Below, in pieces: positions 12,079 to 24,885 of a stretch of 64,000 nt of DNA. The stretch's first letter is position 1. Each line of letters opens with the position of its first letter. Position numbers and translations under genes: made by a program. The notes beneath the pieces are model-generated. The model worked only from the letters and a program-made list of their open reading frames with translations. It had not been told where the DNA came from and ran no database searches. The stretch comes from Zhengitettix transpicula (taxonomy: Eukaryota > Arthropoda > Insecta > Orthoptera > Tetrigidae), in contig CM073595.1 in the NCBI GenBank assembly GCA_037074705.1, positions 24,717,501 to 24,781,500 of the forward strand. Direction: 5' to 3'.

Positions 12079-13197
12079 CCATTATAGTGAGATAATAAAC
12101 ATATTAGAAATGATTATAAACTTATATAAATGGAGAATATCAACATGTCAACGCTTACTCGAAACTACTGATGTTGGAAACGTGAAATTTTAATTAAATG
12201 TGCCTATTACAATGAATGTAATCACTAACACCGTAGTTTTCAAAATGCAACTCATGAAGGGATGAAATGAGGATTGAAGACTTTAAGGGAAAATGCGACA
12301 AAATGGTCAAAGAAGGGCTCTATTTAAATGTCTGGATGCACTGAAAATTACCAAATTATTTTTTTTTTTTTAAAAAAAAAGATTTTCCGTCACGGAAGTG
12401 GCGTCACAGCGTTACTGTGTGTCATAACATTCTGGTTAAATTTCAAATTTACATATTATTTTAAGGAATATTTGGATTATTGACAGTTGTATATTGGGCG
12501 GACATTTGGCTAGTATTCTGTAAAACAAACAAAAATGATACCACAGTAGAAAATATGAAATTAATAATCTATTTTAAAAATTAATAAAATCAATGAAGTA
12601 CTTAGTTTCTTGTCTTCAAACCAGCAGTTATTGGTAATGAGGCAACCATCATTTAGGCTAGTATTGGTGTGATGTTGGTCATAAAGTAATGAGATACCCA
12701 CAAGAAGAGAAGGTCTGTGGCCTGGTGCTTGATCACGGTCACAGGCTAAATACGGATGCGCCAATTAAATTTGGAATTGAACTAAAATTATAAAAAAATT
12801 AAAGGGACGAAGAAGAACATTAATTTTTTATATACAAAATCAACTTTTAAATAGGACTTGAAATTTTATATGAAGTAAGTTGTTCAGAATTTAGAATAGA
12901 AATAGATCCATCATCAGTCTGTCTTTGACATACATTCTGAAATATCAAGCATATTTTTACATTAATTACCGACCAAGAATTCATTTTAAAAATAGTTATT
13001 TGAAAAATCAAACTGTAGTCTTCCAGAATTAACGAATTTCACATCTGATAGTAATATTTTTAGAGTTTGTCGATTACTTTAAATATATGCATAAACTCGT
13101 TATATGTAAAAAATTATATTATCTGCCGAATGTTTCTTAAAAGTTTTATTTTAATCATTGTCATTGTTTTGTTCTTTTAGTAGTCTTAAATTTTAAG
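12079..13197. other. No gene seen
   Basis: AT-rich with a T12/A9 homopolymer pair near 12360. The minus-strand frame at 12561-12764 (67 codons) has moderate complexity but no domain I recognise. Confidence 0.5.
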
Positions 13198-13244
13198 CTG
13201 ATGAGTCACAAAATAAGTGACGAAACGTTGTATAATTTTACGTT
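13198..13244 (+). ncRNA. Hammerhead-ribozyme-like motif
   Basis: Contains an exact conserved core: CTGATGA (13198-13204), a perfect 5-bp stem II GTCAC/GTGAC (13205-13209 with 13217-13221) closed by a 7-nt loop, then GAAA (13222-13225). After the core, ACGT at 13225-13228 can pair with ACGT at 13240-13243 as a 4-bp stem III with cleavage expected after T13244, or act as a dimeric stem III. The weak point is stem I: the bases before CTGATGA and after the cleavage site pair poorly, so this copy may be decayed. Confidence 0.45.
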
Positions 13245-16200
13245 ACTAAATTATTTTTTGGTTTCGTAAAATTGGCTGACTTTTATTTATTCATTAGTTT
13301 TCTCGATAGTCAGAATATATATTTATATGTCGTAATTATCACTGATGTTCCGCGCAGGTTCAAAAATATTAACCGTAACAGCAATTATACTTTAAAACAA
13401 GTTTAGTACTTTTTGAACTCGACACCAAAAAAAAAATATTTAGATTCTCATAGATAATTTTCGATGAAACTGAATTTATCCCTCGACTTTTGTGTGCCAA
13501 AAATAAATTCACTATTCGTCCGACAGCTAAAGCTGTATCATTTGTGATATATTGCTTGAAACCCATGTCCCGCTTCAAATACTAGACAGTTCTGTGACAT
13601 GCATTGTGATTTATAATTCATCATAATTAAAAATATAAATAGCTATATTTTAAAAATTAGACATTAAATTAATTTTAAGGAAAAATGAATCTTGCATACA
13701 GTTTATTTGAAAAAAAAACAGTTCAACCATGAAACAACTGTGATAAAAGTTCTACATTTAATTGTAGCTTAGAAACAGACAAATGTGTTTTTTAATTATA
13801 AATTCAGTGCACGGCTTATTACAGAAAAAATTACATGTTTTGCTAAACATGCTTAAAAGATGTTACAGTATATAAGATGTTAAAAAAATATTTAATACTC
13901 ACACTTTTCAGCTCAATTGTTCTGACGTTGTTACGCACCGACAAAAGCAGCAGATTTATTAACGACGTGTATACAGCAGATTTATATATAGAAGTTTGAG
14001 TCTTTATAACAGAATTTTCTCTTTCATATTTCTGGTTGCCACGAACGTTGCATATGTATTTCATCTATCTTTAAATTTACTATTGAAATTTATGAGACCT
14101 CTATCTCTCAAAGGTATTGTGGAACGAGATCTGAAATCGATTTGGATATAATCGAGATGGTTGAAGGTATTTACCAAATATTTAAGATTGTGAATTCTTT
14201 AGCTTACAGTCCTCAAATCTGTGACTGTTCCACCTCGGCCTCCACACGGTAAAACTTTGCTGGATAAAGGTTCCTATGCGACGTAATGGCTCAATGTGAA
14301 GTTAACTGCCACCGAAACCAGTAACGTGAAGCTGTGTCCACCACGCAGCTCCCGGGCAAACATTCGTGTTGGCCTCCAGTTCGGACTCCTACGATGGAGG
14401 AATTCGCCCCGTGCGAATTACTGCTTAGACGGCTCCAGTTCCCCGGTCTCATGTAGTAGCAGATTCTTTAGTTTTCCACCTAAGACTTTGAGATAAATGA
14501 GACTTTTGTATTGTCGATTCTCATAAATTTAACTTTTAAAACGTTTTCACAGCAGTATCGTGTGACCTTGCTCACTCAAATGCCCATCGCTGAGTTATCT
14601 CTCCGTCGTCCACGTATCAACCGGGTACCAAGATTCTGATAAATTCACCAAAAATGTAATTTCAATTAAATTGCAGAATCTAAAAATCGGAGAATAAAAT
14701 TGTGTGTTACATGCAACGAAAGAATTCAGTCGTGACGCCAAGCCAACAATTTTACCTTGTTATTGTCAACCGCTGGGTTTTAACTTTCACCAATCAATGC
14801 CTATCGGTTAATGATTGCAATGTTAATAAAATTTGCAATAAATTCATTTAATATGAAAATACTTCAAAATAAAATGGCTAATTATTCGTATCAGCGATAC
14901 CTGTTCATTACAATATATATTTATAATCGTCTCTTATAGAAACATAGAATTCTTTTGTGTTCTAAATTACGACGATTAAAATTTTATTAAACACTAGCAT
15001 GATCTATTTTAATCGAAATAATATTTTATTTCCAAGTTAATAATGTAACAAATCCATTGAAGTGTGATTGGGGTGCCCGTGTATTAAATTCTGTATCGAA
15101 CTGTGTAAAAGTTCTAACGATCTGCTGAACTGTTGTTAGGTAAGCTTATTATTGTTTGTAATTCAAGGGGAGGCAAATTTTCCAGTGGCTGGATCCGCAA
15201 ACAGTGACCACGTCACATGTGCAATGAATAATAAAGATTCCCAGTTTTGATTCCGTTAAAGGTCACATTGAAAATCCAGGAGAATCCCTTCAATTACTTT
15301 TTATTTTTATATTTGTGTATGTGTTAAATTAGGTTACAGTTACTTTAATATTGTGACCGGAAATTTACTCCCATTTTAGTATCCAATAATGAAGAAGAAA
15401 ATTTTTTATTACGTAAATTTGGCAAATGGCAAACATTTTAAAAATCGAGAAGTTAATCTTTATTTCCAGATATCCCGTTGAAACAAAAACATTACAGCCA
15501 TAACACGTATTTTATAAATAAAGAATTGTCCATTTAATAATAAAAGTACAACGATAGTTTGCATATTTATGCTAATAAATAACTATAAATATATAATATT
15601 AAAATCCCGAAGATAGAAATAATTACAATAGTTTTCTACAGATTTGAGATTTCTCCCCATGAAAAATATGTTATGGAATCCCATTTAAAATAAGCCTTGA
15701 TTACATTGTACCGGAACAAAGTATAATGACACTTATTTAAGTGTGTCTTGTTTTACGTACGTCTTAGCATCATTAGTATTTTTTTTTTTACAAAACCTTA
15801 AGTAGAATAACACTGCACAAATAACATTTACACTTCGTATCTGGAAACATTCTCCGTTATACATTTTCCTACTCACCTATAATAGGCTGGTTTTTACCTA
15901 AAAATGAAGATGATATAAAGCGACTATATTTTTAGTAATCAAAGTAATGTAATTCGTATAATTATTACTGTCGGAATATTTTGATTGTATATTGAACATT
16001 GATAAATAACTTATATAATATGTTTATAAAAATTCAGAGACTGTCTCAATAATATCATGGATGAAACCTTCAGCAAATTAAGTTTTATTTTGTAATAAAA
16101 TTAACTGTATAACATTTAAATAATTTTAAATATGATGGTAACGTTGTCGGGCATATACTAGAATATATTAGTAAAATTATTCCACGGTTTTATTTAAAAT

Positions 16201-18357
16201 GTCTACGTTAGTTACCACTATATTGAAAATCAGTTCGGTTGACGTTATATTACTAACAAAATGTGTAATAACGTGGGAAGAATTTCAGGCCACTATTTGA
16301 TATTCTTGGCAAACATATTAATTATATTTTTTACATTGGTTATAAATATGCCAGAGTATTCGTAGTGAAATGTTCTGATCTTTTTGTCGAGGAAAATCAT
16401 AAATTATTTATATGAGATCATATTAAATATTACGCCTTATAACTATGTACATTTTCAAAATATTACCATGAAATTCGGGAAGTTAATACGTGATATATTT
16501 CTTGCGTAGCAATTTTAATTTAAATGCGACGTAAAAATATGAAGTTTATTGAAATTTACATGTCTTTATTTACCTACTTATTACCGTAGCTTATTATACA
16601 TGGTCCATCGCCTCTAGAAACGAAACCACAGGGTCTAGATGCCTGAAGAAGTACATTATTTGTCTATTTTTATGGATCCCTTCTGCCGTTATTTTTCAAT
16701 TCGAAATTTTACAAAATGCGCTGTAGCTATAGCATGCGTCAGCAACGAAGTCTGATGGTGAGGTGATGTAGAATGGAATAGAAACATTCGCAGCAATTAT
16801 ATAACGCGGTCAAGATCTAGGTGTTAACATTAAGCCTATTAGCAGCGTACGTGGAGGGGGCAACACCTGCGAAGAGACCCACTAAGTTGGGGCGACAAAA
16901 AATATACCGCGCGCTATAGTGAACGGTAAGAGACTGAAGAATAGTTGTTTGTTTGTTGCCAAGAGGAGACAAAAAACTATAGTTATTGTCAGAATTTTGT
17001 GGTCAACAGATACTACAGTGGTTAGAAAATAATTTTAGCTCGAAATTAATCATCAATTTGAATGTTTCATACATGCCCATATTTTTAATCACCTTTTGTC
17101 GTTTAATATCATTTATCCATAATTTCAGGGTTTTTTTTATTTGTATTTAATAAAAAAAAATTGATCACCGGACCTGCGTTCGGGACATTATAAAAGCCTG
17201 TTTTGAAGCTCTTAAGTTAAATTCCGTTAAAATAAAACGGTTCGTAAATAACACAAGGGAAATGAATAATTGGCGTTAACGTAAATTCTAATTAAAAAGT
17301 TCAAGATAGTAATGAAAGCGCGGGAGCTGCTTGCTCTCTGGATCAAAAGTCTGAACTCGCTGGCCTCGTTTGATAAATTATTAAGCGACGAGAAATGAAC
17401 AGGAAACCTCATCTAATTCGCCAAAAATCCAATTAATGACATAAACAGAGGGGTTTGTAAATTGAATAGAATGGGATAACAATTCTCACATTCATTAAAT
17501 ATTATATTTATATAATTATATTTTATATTAATAAGAAAATAGTTTATGCAGTATGCTTTAAAATTTATTAATTTAACACTACTGATACAACATTTTATTT
17601 TTTAAATACCGTTTCCTACTCCAGTCACGATTCGTCGTGAGAATTCAAACACGATTCCACGAGAACTGATGTCTGAAAAATGACCAATAGTAATAATAAT
17701 TCTATCCACAAATTTGTGACATTCAAAATCCGTTTTCGGTGAATAACTGTAAATAACTGCACTTAAAACCTATATTTTATTCAAATACAATTTTTTATTA
17801 CTGCAAAAATAAACTTGAAAACTCAAGAAAATCGTGTTGAGGTTTTCCCAATTTTTATTTCAATGCCTACTTTTGTGTCAACGTTCTGATCAAATAATTT
17901 ATTTTGTGATGAAGTTCAAAACCGAAAATGGTACACATTTTGCAGCTAAAGAAACAACTACTTCACAAAATTAAATCGAGAAGATTTCTGATGACGAATT
18001 GGTGCATCTGAGAAAATGTTATTAGCAGATGAAATGTGAAAGTACCGCAAGCAATCTGGTGCGAGTGAAGCCTTGCACAACCGACGCTTCTGGATATTGG
18101 AAACGGATGATGCAGGCCAGGTGCTTCCATATCTTCCTGTATCCTTCAATCTCAGCTCTATGCACAGTGAGATGCCGATACGGCAATGGCTTTACGTCGT
18201 GCTCGAGGAAAATCTAGAGGCTCCCAGAATAGTCTCACAACTATGCCGCAATGTTATAGCACATTTAATGACTGCATTTGGAAGTATTTTATGTTATATA
18301 CTCAAACACATAAATATATGTATATATCTGATTTTATGTGATTTTCCATTTACCTCT
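13245..18357. other. No gene seen
   Basis: About 5 kb of AT-rich DNA. Higher-GC patches at 14300-14490 and 16800-16930 stand out against the background, but neither shows a long frame, splice structure or recognised family. The 159-codon frame starting at 18073 is mostly Ile-Tyr read from a TA microsatellite and is not a gene. Confidence 0.5.
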
Positions 18358-18491
<134 letters not shown>

Positions 18492-18620
18492 AAAGTGTAG
18501 CGAGGATTTCAGAAGGAATTTCGACAGTTATATATTGGACAATCACAGATAAGACATTTAAATTAATATTAATAAAGAAACCTACCCCAAGAAAAAGGTC
18601 CATGATAAATGTTTTAAATT
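18492..18620 (+). repeat. Fold-back element, left arm
   Basis: This arm (AAAGTGTAGCGAGGATTTCA ... CAGATAAGACAT ... AAAAAGGTCCATGATAAATG) is repeated inverted at 20782-20947. The arms are well conserved over more than 100 bp; the right arm has an extra ~20 bp near ACCATAATCTTCC. They appear to have been one short inverted-repeat element whose TA-rich loop later received the ~2 kb insertion between them. Confidence 0.75.
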
Positions 18621-18630
18621 ATATATATAT

Positions 18631-19628
18631 TGTAATAATTAAACGGAGTAAATTGATTAAATTACCTCACGTTGTGAAAGCCAATTTTTGTAATAATTAA
18701 CACGGGGTCTTCTTGATTAAAAGAATTAATTAACAAAATTATTAAGATTTAAAAATTTATTAATTAAAAGTACAAATTGTAATCCCTTCCTAACAATCAA
18801 ATATTTTATTTCATTTTTGCAATTCGTGGCGTTCTAGGAAAAAATACAACTTTATATTTTACAATCAAATACGTCGAAATTCTCTTTATCTCAGGGTCAT
18901 TACTGGGTTGGATAGTATACAATGATAGAACAATCCAATTTAATAAACTAACATTAACAATTCAAACTCATTGAAGCTAACTTAATGCAATATGAAAATA
19001 AACTAAATGAAAAGAAAAACGAACGAAATCTCACTTCTACCTTTAATCCTCGTTTACAGATTTTAAATAATTGGTTTTTACTCACGAATGTCTTTCTGGT
19101 ACCAGATCTGATTCTTGGAGCTTGAGGACAACACTCACTAAAAAGGCCATTATTCAATGATTCTACACATTAACTTTTTAATACACACGGTCGAAAATCT
19201 CGTTGTATGCCACCTGGAACTTTGGATCAGCCGCCCCTCAGTCAGCCCTCGGACATAGGTCTCCTTGATGCCTCTATGCGAAATTTAGTTCAGTCTGTGT
19301 GAAGCAAAACCTTTTGCTTCCAACTTTGTGATTATTATTTGAGTCTCTCCATCAAAACTGTTTACTCTCGTTTTATGTAAACTAATAGATCTCGCAGTTG
19401 GACTTCTTGGACCGCGCTATTCATACTTTTAGATCAGCATCCACATTTTACGTTTACAGTTCTCCGGACTGATCCGCTTTGCCTCTCGCCGCAGACTGAC
19501 TTCCTACGAGCGCGCGGTTTTTCAACTATTATCGCCGACAAAAAGCCGTTATTGTCGCTTTCAAAACTCGTGCCGCTAACAATCCAATTATATTAAAACA
19601 ATTAAAGGCCTCTTTAATTGGTATTACA
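18631..19628 (+). mobile_element. TA-inserted unit A1
   Basis: A ~1 kb non-coding unit starting TGTAATAATTAA and ending GGTATTACA, bounded on both sides by (TA)n. Landmarks shared with 61105-62207 are CACGTT..GAAAGCC near the start, a CTCAGGGTCATTACTGGG block, GGTACCAG, AAAAGGCCATTAT, and CGTTTTATGTAAACTA near the end. It is followed by a (TA)n run and by unit B1 in opposite orientation. No open frame suggests a protein, so it is presumably non-autonomous. Confidence 0.6.

Positions 19629-19664
<36 letters not shown>
19629..19664. repeat. (TA)n between paired units
   Basis: Pure TA run separating unit A1 from the opposed unit B1; the same arrangement is found at 62208-62257. Confidence 0.9.
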
Positions 19665-19667
<3 letters not shown>

Positions 19668-20613
19668 AATGATAAAAGGGCAATTAAAAGAATTAATAAT
19701 TAGAGATTATTGAACTGAATTGTTGCCGGCGAACACACAGAGAAACAATAATGGACGAAAAATCAGGCCAATACATTGTTGGTTTTAGTGCGCGTAAGTC
19801 TATGGAATAGCATTCAGCCATGAGACCTTGATGAATACGGAAGAAGTCAAAATTTGTCGGTCAGCCACAAGACATTGTGGAGCACAGTATACTTAAGTTT
19901 AGAAGTTGGTGAAGGATCTCAGTCAAGGACGGAACAAAATTTATTTCAGTTGGAAATTAGAGCCGAGAGCGTCAATCCACATTCAGCCTACGATATTGAA
20001 GATCTTTTAAAGTAAAGTCGACAAATATAAATAGGACGAAAATTTTGGAACAATTGTGTCCGGTGGTCAATCGGCCGGAATTTAGCAAAGTGAATCAAAG
20101 TAAATTCAGTGGAAACATGGCCTGTTAAAGTGTTCGAGGTGAAAGTGTGTTGCAAAATCTCTACAATTGCCTACATTTAAAATTCATATTGTAAACGTTA
20201 ATAAAAGGTAGATTTCAGATTTCGATTTCATTTCGTTTGTATTTCGTTTTATTTTGATTACATTTCGAGAGTTTATTAAAAATATTTGTCAGTAGTGATT
20301 TGTAAAATTAATTGTTCTTTATTTAAAAGGCCCAATAAAGACCCTGAGGTAAGAGAAAGTGACTTTTTTTTTGTATAAAATTGTTGTAAAGTTCAGCAAG
20401 TAATTTGTTTTTGTAAGGTAAATAGTTGTACATAATAAACTAACTGTTAAGTAAAGTGAATAAATGTTATTATTTTATGCTCCTTTCATTAGATAATTTT
20501 CAATGATTAGTTCAATTTAATTAATTACTTTCATTTTGAGTAACCACATTTTGATGCCTTAACGTGTGGACAATCAAATCATTTTTATAATTGACGACTT
20601 TCATTGTATATTG

Positions 20614-20615
<2 letters not shown>
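19665..20615 (-). mobile_element. TA-inserted unit B1 (inverted partner)
   Basis: Begins TGTAATGATAAAAGGGCAAT and ends TATATTGCA next to another TA run. Its block CCCAATAAAGACCCTGAGGT, read in reverse, matches the CTCAGGGTCATTACTGGG block of unit A, and its first ~70 bp (AGGGCAATTAAAAG ... GTTGCCGGCGAA) are an imperfect reverse complement of the last ~70 bp of A1. So B1 is a diverged inverted copy of the A unit. No coding seen. Confidence 0.55.

Positions 20616-20656
<41 letters not shown>
20616..20656. repeat. (TA)n microsatellite
   Basis: TA run closing the paired insertion; the sequence from 20657 resumes the loop and then the right arm of the fold-back element. Confidence 0.9.
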
Positions 20657-20658
<2 letters not shown>

Positions 20659-20781
20659 CATGAAATATTTTTATTAAGTACTTATTTATTATAAATAATT
20701 AAAGTTTTACTATAAGCAATATTTAATATGAGACATTTAAAATGAAAATTCAGGAAAAATAATACAAAATTTTGCTTGTAC

Positions 20782-20947
20782 AATTTAAAACATATATCAT
20801 GGACCTTTTTCTTAGGGTAGGTTTTCGTCGGAAGATTATGGTAAATTTTCTTTATTAATATTAATTTACATGTCTTATCTGTGATCGTCCAATTTATAGC
20901 TGTCAAAATTCCTTCTGCAATCCTCGCTGATAGTTAAGCTACACTTT
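20782..20947 (-). repeat. Fold-back element, right arm
   Basis: Reverse complement of 18492-18620, including AGCGAGGATTGCAGAAGGAA, ATCACAGATAAGACAT, TTAATATTAATAAAGAAA and AAAAAGGTCCATGAT. Together with the left arm it frames the nested TA-unit pair. Confidence 0.75.
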
Positions 20948-22724
20948 CCACCTTAACTTCTCCAAAACATTTTAAGCTTTATTCATAAAAGAAACACTAT
21001 CCTCTGATATTCAACATTGATTCAAAGCATTTGTCGCACTATTACATTCGTTCCGCCGTATTAGCTGCTTCCACATAAAATTCTATGACTTTCAAAATTG
21101 TACTAAAACTTATTTTCTTTAACATTTCACATCGGACAATCACCAGCTACTGTTGCTCTTCAAGGAGCTTCTCTGAAAACTTTACAGTATAGATATATAC
21201 AAAAATTTCACCAGTTCGTTACGGGCGCTCGTCAGCTACCGTTCACTACTCTGGTCTGCCAAACAGATGTGTGAAAGTGGCCGTCATAAATTTACAGACC
21301 CGCTGTCACTCACACCCCTGAAACCCCCAGATTTAGTGTTTTCCAAGAAGACGCTCCAATTCCTTGGCAATTTAATTTAATTTTTCGTACAATGTTTGAG
21401 GCATTCAAAATTCTGCTTCATTACAATATAGAAAATAACTGACAGGTCAAAACTATTGAAGATAGATATAGTAATATTCATATTACGATAAATTACACGA
21501 CCATTATAACAGCCAATTTAAATATTTTATTCAGCTTAACGACGTTTCTGTACGCTTTTGTTCTTTCTTCAGGTTGTTTATCTTCTGTTTCTACCGTAGG
21601 ATTTTTTTTATATTTTATGAATTTATTTATATTCTTATAAACAGGTTTGAACGTTTGAAGAGACACCTAAAAAAGGTTCGTTTCAAGTGTAACATTTTAT
21701 CTGGAAATATTCTCGTCAAATCACAGTTAATTTTTCTAGGCGGCGTGTAGTATGTATTTCGTAACGTATCACATCAATCTGCCATTATTTATCTATCATT
21801 AGCACACGTTCGATCGCTTGATATGGTCTGTAAAAGAAAAATAAAGGATTGTTTATGGTGTTATATTGGACGAACTACGCGTCCTTTAAAAAATTAAAAT
21901 TAAATAATATCCGTATATTGTGATATTTTTGGGTTTAAGTGGAATTTATGGTCCTTAATTTTGAATTGCGTATTCACGTTAAGGGTTATTATCGACGTTT
22001 AAACATTGATAAATGTATAAAACTAAGACCAAATATTATTTAATAATTTTTTTTGTTAAAATTTTAATCTCTGGTAGTAGTTATCACACACTAGTTGATG
22101 TGTTATGCCCTCTTTAGCAAGCGTTAGTGAAGCTACCCTGGGAGCCGGAATGGTTTCCATTTTTACCTTATTCACTGAACACAATTATTACGTTTGCATT
22201 TGTTTTCTGCGATGAAAATGTATACATTTTATACTAAATTTATTCATTTGTCAATAATAATATAAAATGCGCAATTTTAAGACATTAAAGAAAAATATTT
22301 TAAGCACAGGAAGTGTAGCAATGCCCAGTGTGGTTATAACTTAAATATTAAACTGTTCCAACGTTTATAAGTGTCCAGGTCATAGGGATCTATTGAACAA
22401 CAGTCCACGTGACTGAGAAGAACAGTACGTAGGTTTATTTTACCTGCCGAGCCGTAAAAAAAAATTCAAAAATTTACTGTGTAACAAAATTTGTACCTCA
22501 AGCTATTCAAAAACTGTGTCAAATAAATGTATGGAATATCTTCTATTAGACAGATGGTAATTCCAGACATTCTAAATCATCAATTCGATCTATATATGAC
22601 TTTTGTTACTAAAAAAGACTTGGAAATTAGTAAATATTCCGAAATTAAATGTAGGCACAATATTCCTGAATCCATATTAATGAAATATACTTAATTATTT
22701 TACTTCTATTTTTGAATTAATAAA
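20948..22724. other. No gene seen
   Basis: AT-rich without supported coding. It holds one isolated hammerhead-like motif at 21541-21572, listed separately. Confidence 0.55.
21541..21572 (-). ncRNA. Hammerhead-like motif, degraded
   Basis: Minus strand reads AAC, CTGAAGA, ~17 nt, GAAACGTC, GTT. The core blocks and a 3-bp stem I (AAC/GTT) are present, but the stem II region does not pair well. Confidence 0.25.
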
Positions 22725-22950
22725 GCAGTTAATGACATTTTATTTTTATTTATAGAGTTACTACGTTTCGATACGTGTTCGTGTGATCTTCAGGTATTAT
22801 CCTCAATTGGAGATATTTACAAATATGTAAATAATTAGTCCATATGATAATGATTTGTAAATGTCTCCTCTTTAGGATAATACCTGAAGAAGATACGAAC
22901 GCGTATCGAAACGTCGTAACTCTATAAATAAATAAAGTGTTTTTAAAAGG
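22725..22950. repeat. Palindromic element with two hammerhead-like cores
   Basis: The left arm (about 22725-22824) and right arm (about 22845-22950) are inverted copies: TTTATAGAGTTACTACGTTT on the left answers AAACGTCGTAACTCTATAAA on the right, with ATCTTCAGGTATTATCCT answering AGGATAATACCTGAAGA. The centre is ~20 bp around CAAATATGTAAATAATTAG. The element has no coding capacity and would fold into a long hairpin if transcribed. Confidence 0.7.
22881..22918 (+). ncRNA. Hammerhead-like motif in right arm
   Basis: Order is TAC, CTGAAGA (22884-22890), an extra A, GATACG-AACG-CGTATC (perfect 6-bp stem II), GAAA (22908-22911), CGTC, GTA. UAC/GUA forms the start of stem I, the triplet GTC fits the cleavage rule NUH, and ACGT is self-complementary, the arrangement expected for a dimeric minimal hammerhead. 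The single extra A before stem II departs from the canonical core. Confidence 0.4.
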
Positions 22951-23869
22951 TAATTAACTGATTTATTATATATACTTAATTGTGCTAAAGTTTAGTATTA
23001 TTCAAGGTTGAGATAATCATACCGTATATTTTTAGTAAAATAAATTACGTACTCCGAGCATCGATCATTAGACTGAGGATCTTTATTACCCAAGTTAAAT
23101 AAAACGTGTATCGCAGTTTTTGTTTTCATAGTTGCGTGTAATCTTCCAAAATAATCAAATCTAGATGCGGTGTCAGCTGTGCTCAATCAAATGTTAAACA
23201 TGTTAATACCTTCAATTGGGGAATACCAACATTAACTTTTATGAATCGTCCCCTGAAAGATTTCGTTCGTAATAAAATATTGCTAAGTATCTCTACCAAA
23301 ATAATTTTAGTTAATGTTTTGAATTAAGCTGAAATTAATTTTAGCGGTTTGATTGCGTCATAATTTGTGTCTCCGCTACTCGTTGTCTTGAAGGGAAATG
23401 ACTTTCCGATATTTATCACGCACCCTGCTTAGCTGCGTTCCACTTCACAAAACCAAGAAAATTCTTCAATGCTTCAATACATACAGTTTTGTTAAAACAA
23501 CTCTCAATAGTATTAATGCGGGGGGAAAAAATATATATTTACGTGTATATGTCTACCAAATTCTTTCATTAGTATATATACTTGTGTTTTGTATATTTTA
23601 AGTAAAGGGTGTTTTTAGGTGATAAAATACAATGCAGTTTTTATAATATACAAATTGATACTGGTCGTACGATTAATATGTTGTTAAAGTGGAAATTATC
23701 CGAGGTTTATGAGACCGGGAACATGAATTAATTCCCATTCTTTTTCTCTCGTCCAGAAGGTATTCCGCCGATGGAACCGCATCATTTTATATAAATAAGC
23801 CATACATATGTCACATTGATTTAAATAATGAATGAAAAATGAGAAACAGAAAATACTGAATCAATATCG
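22951..23869. other. No gene seen
   Basis: AT-rich; short frames only and no recognised element. Confidence 0.55.
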
Positions 23870-24300
23870 TAAAAAACGATGTATGTTTGTTTGTTTGTGC
23901 TTTTGTATATCACGCGTACAAATCTAAACCCGTGGAGCAAAATTGACGAAATTTCGTACACGTGTTCCTTTTCGACCGGAAACAAACACTGTGTGTGTGA
24001 GACACGTCTAACACCCGCTGGGGCGGGGGTGCACTAGGGTGGAAAATTTCATACATGTTAAGCGGCCGATATTTTCGTCGAAATAAAATTTTACGGGTGT
24101 GAATGAGATAGATACGGTTACTACAACATTTTTTTGTGTATAATTTAAACCCCTTTCAGAATCGGATTGAAGAACCTTTAGGGGTACCCCCACCCCTGTG
24201 TGTGGCGTTATATAAGAATAACGCAAAAACAATCGAGATTGAAGTCGAATCAGGGGTTATTATTATCGCTGAGTTAAATAATCCGGGCAATGTCGTGCAA
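23870..24300 (+). mobile_element. Helitron-like fragment
   Basis: Closely follows the element at 41743-42328: GATGTATGTTTG, CAAATCTAAACCCGTGGAGC, AAATTTCGTACACGTGTTCC, CGGAAACAAACACTG, GACACGTCTAACACC. It ends with AATCCGGGCAATGTCG, a diverged form of the CCGGGCAACGCCG terminal block. The exact 5' TC and 3' CTAG are lost. Confidence 0.5.
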
Positions 24301-24676
24301 CCATTTAGTTGAAATTAATTTTTTTTTATATTTGCTTAACAGCCAAGTTTAACTGATGAACTTAAAAACATATAAAACTCTACCTCTATTCCCAAATATT
24401 AATAATAATTAAAATCGAAAACGTTCTGTGATAAAATAAAAATGGCCTTTCAAACATTTACATAGATTCGGTTATCAATTGAGAAGGATAATTAAAAAAC
24501 AAAAAAATAAATTTAATGATTGTAAATGTCGTTCTGTTGGGTAAAAATTGAATTAATGTAATCTGAATGAATACGAGTCATTCGATTGTATACTGGTATA
24601 ACATTGAAGGTGTGATGTGGGACACTATTAAGAATGGTTTCATTTCATCGTATATTTAAATTGATAAAACTTCGAA

Positions 24677-24680
<4 letters not shown>

Positions 24681-24720
<40 letters not shown>
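24681..24720. repeat. (TA)n microsatellite
   Basis: Pure TA run without an inserted unit, an empty example of the sites used by the TA-inserted family. Confidence 0.95.
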
Positions 24721-24722
<2 letters not shown>

Positions 24723-24885
24723 TAAATAAATTCGTATATTTGTAATGTTAAACTATTGATAATATTAGTATACTATGTTTTAAATTAGAAAGCTCCTGGC
24801 GTGCAATCATTGAGCACTGTTGCCTTGTACAGATAACTGAAAACAGTAGTATAACACCGCTATTGTTCGGCAACGCTGCTTTATT

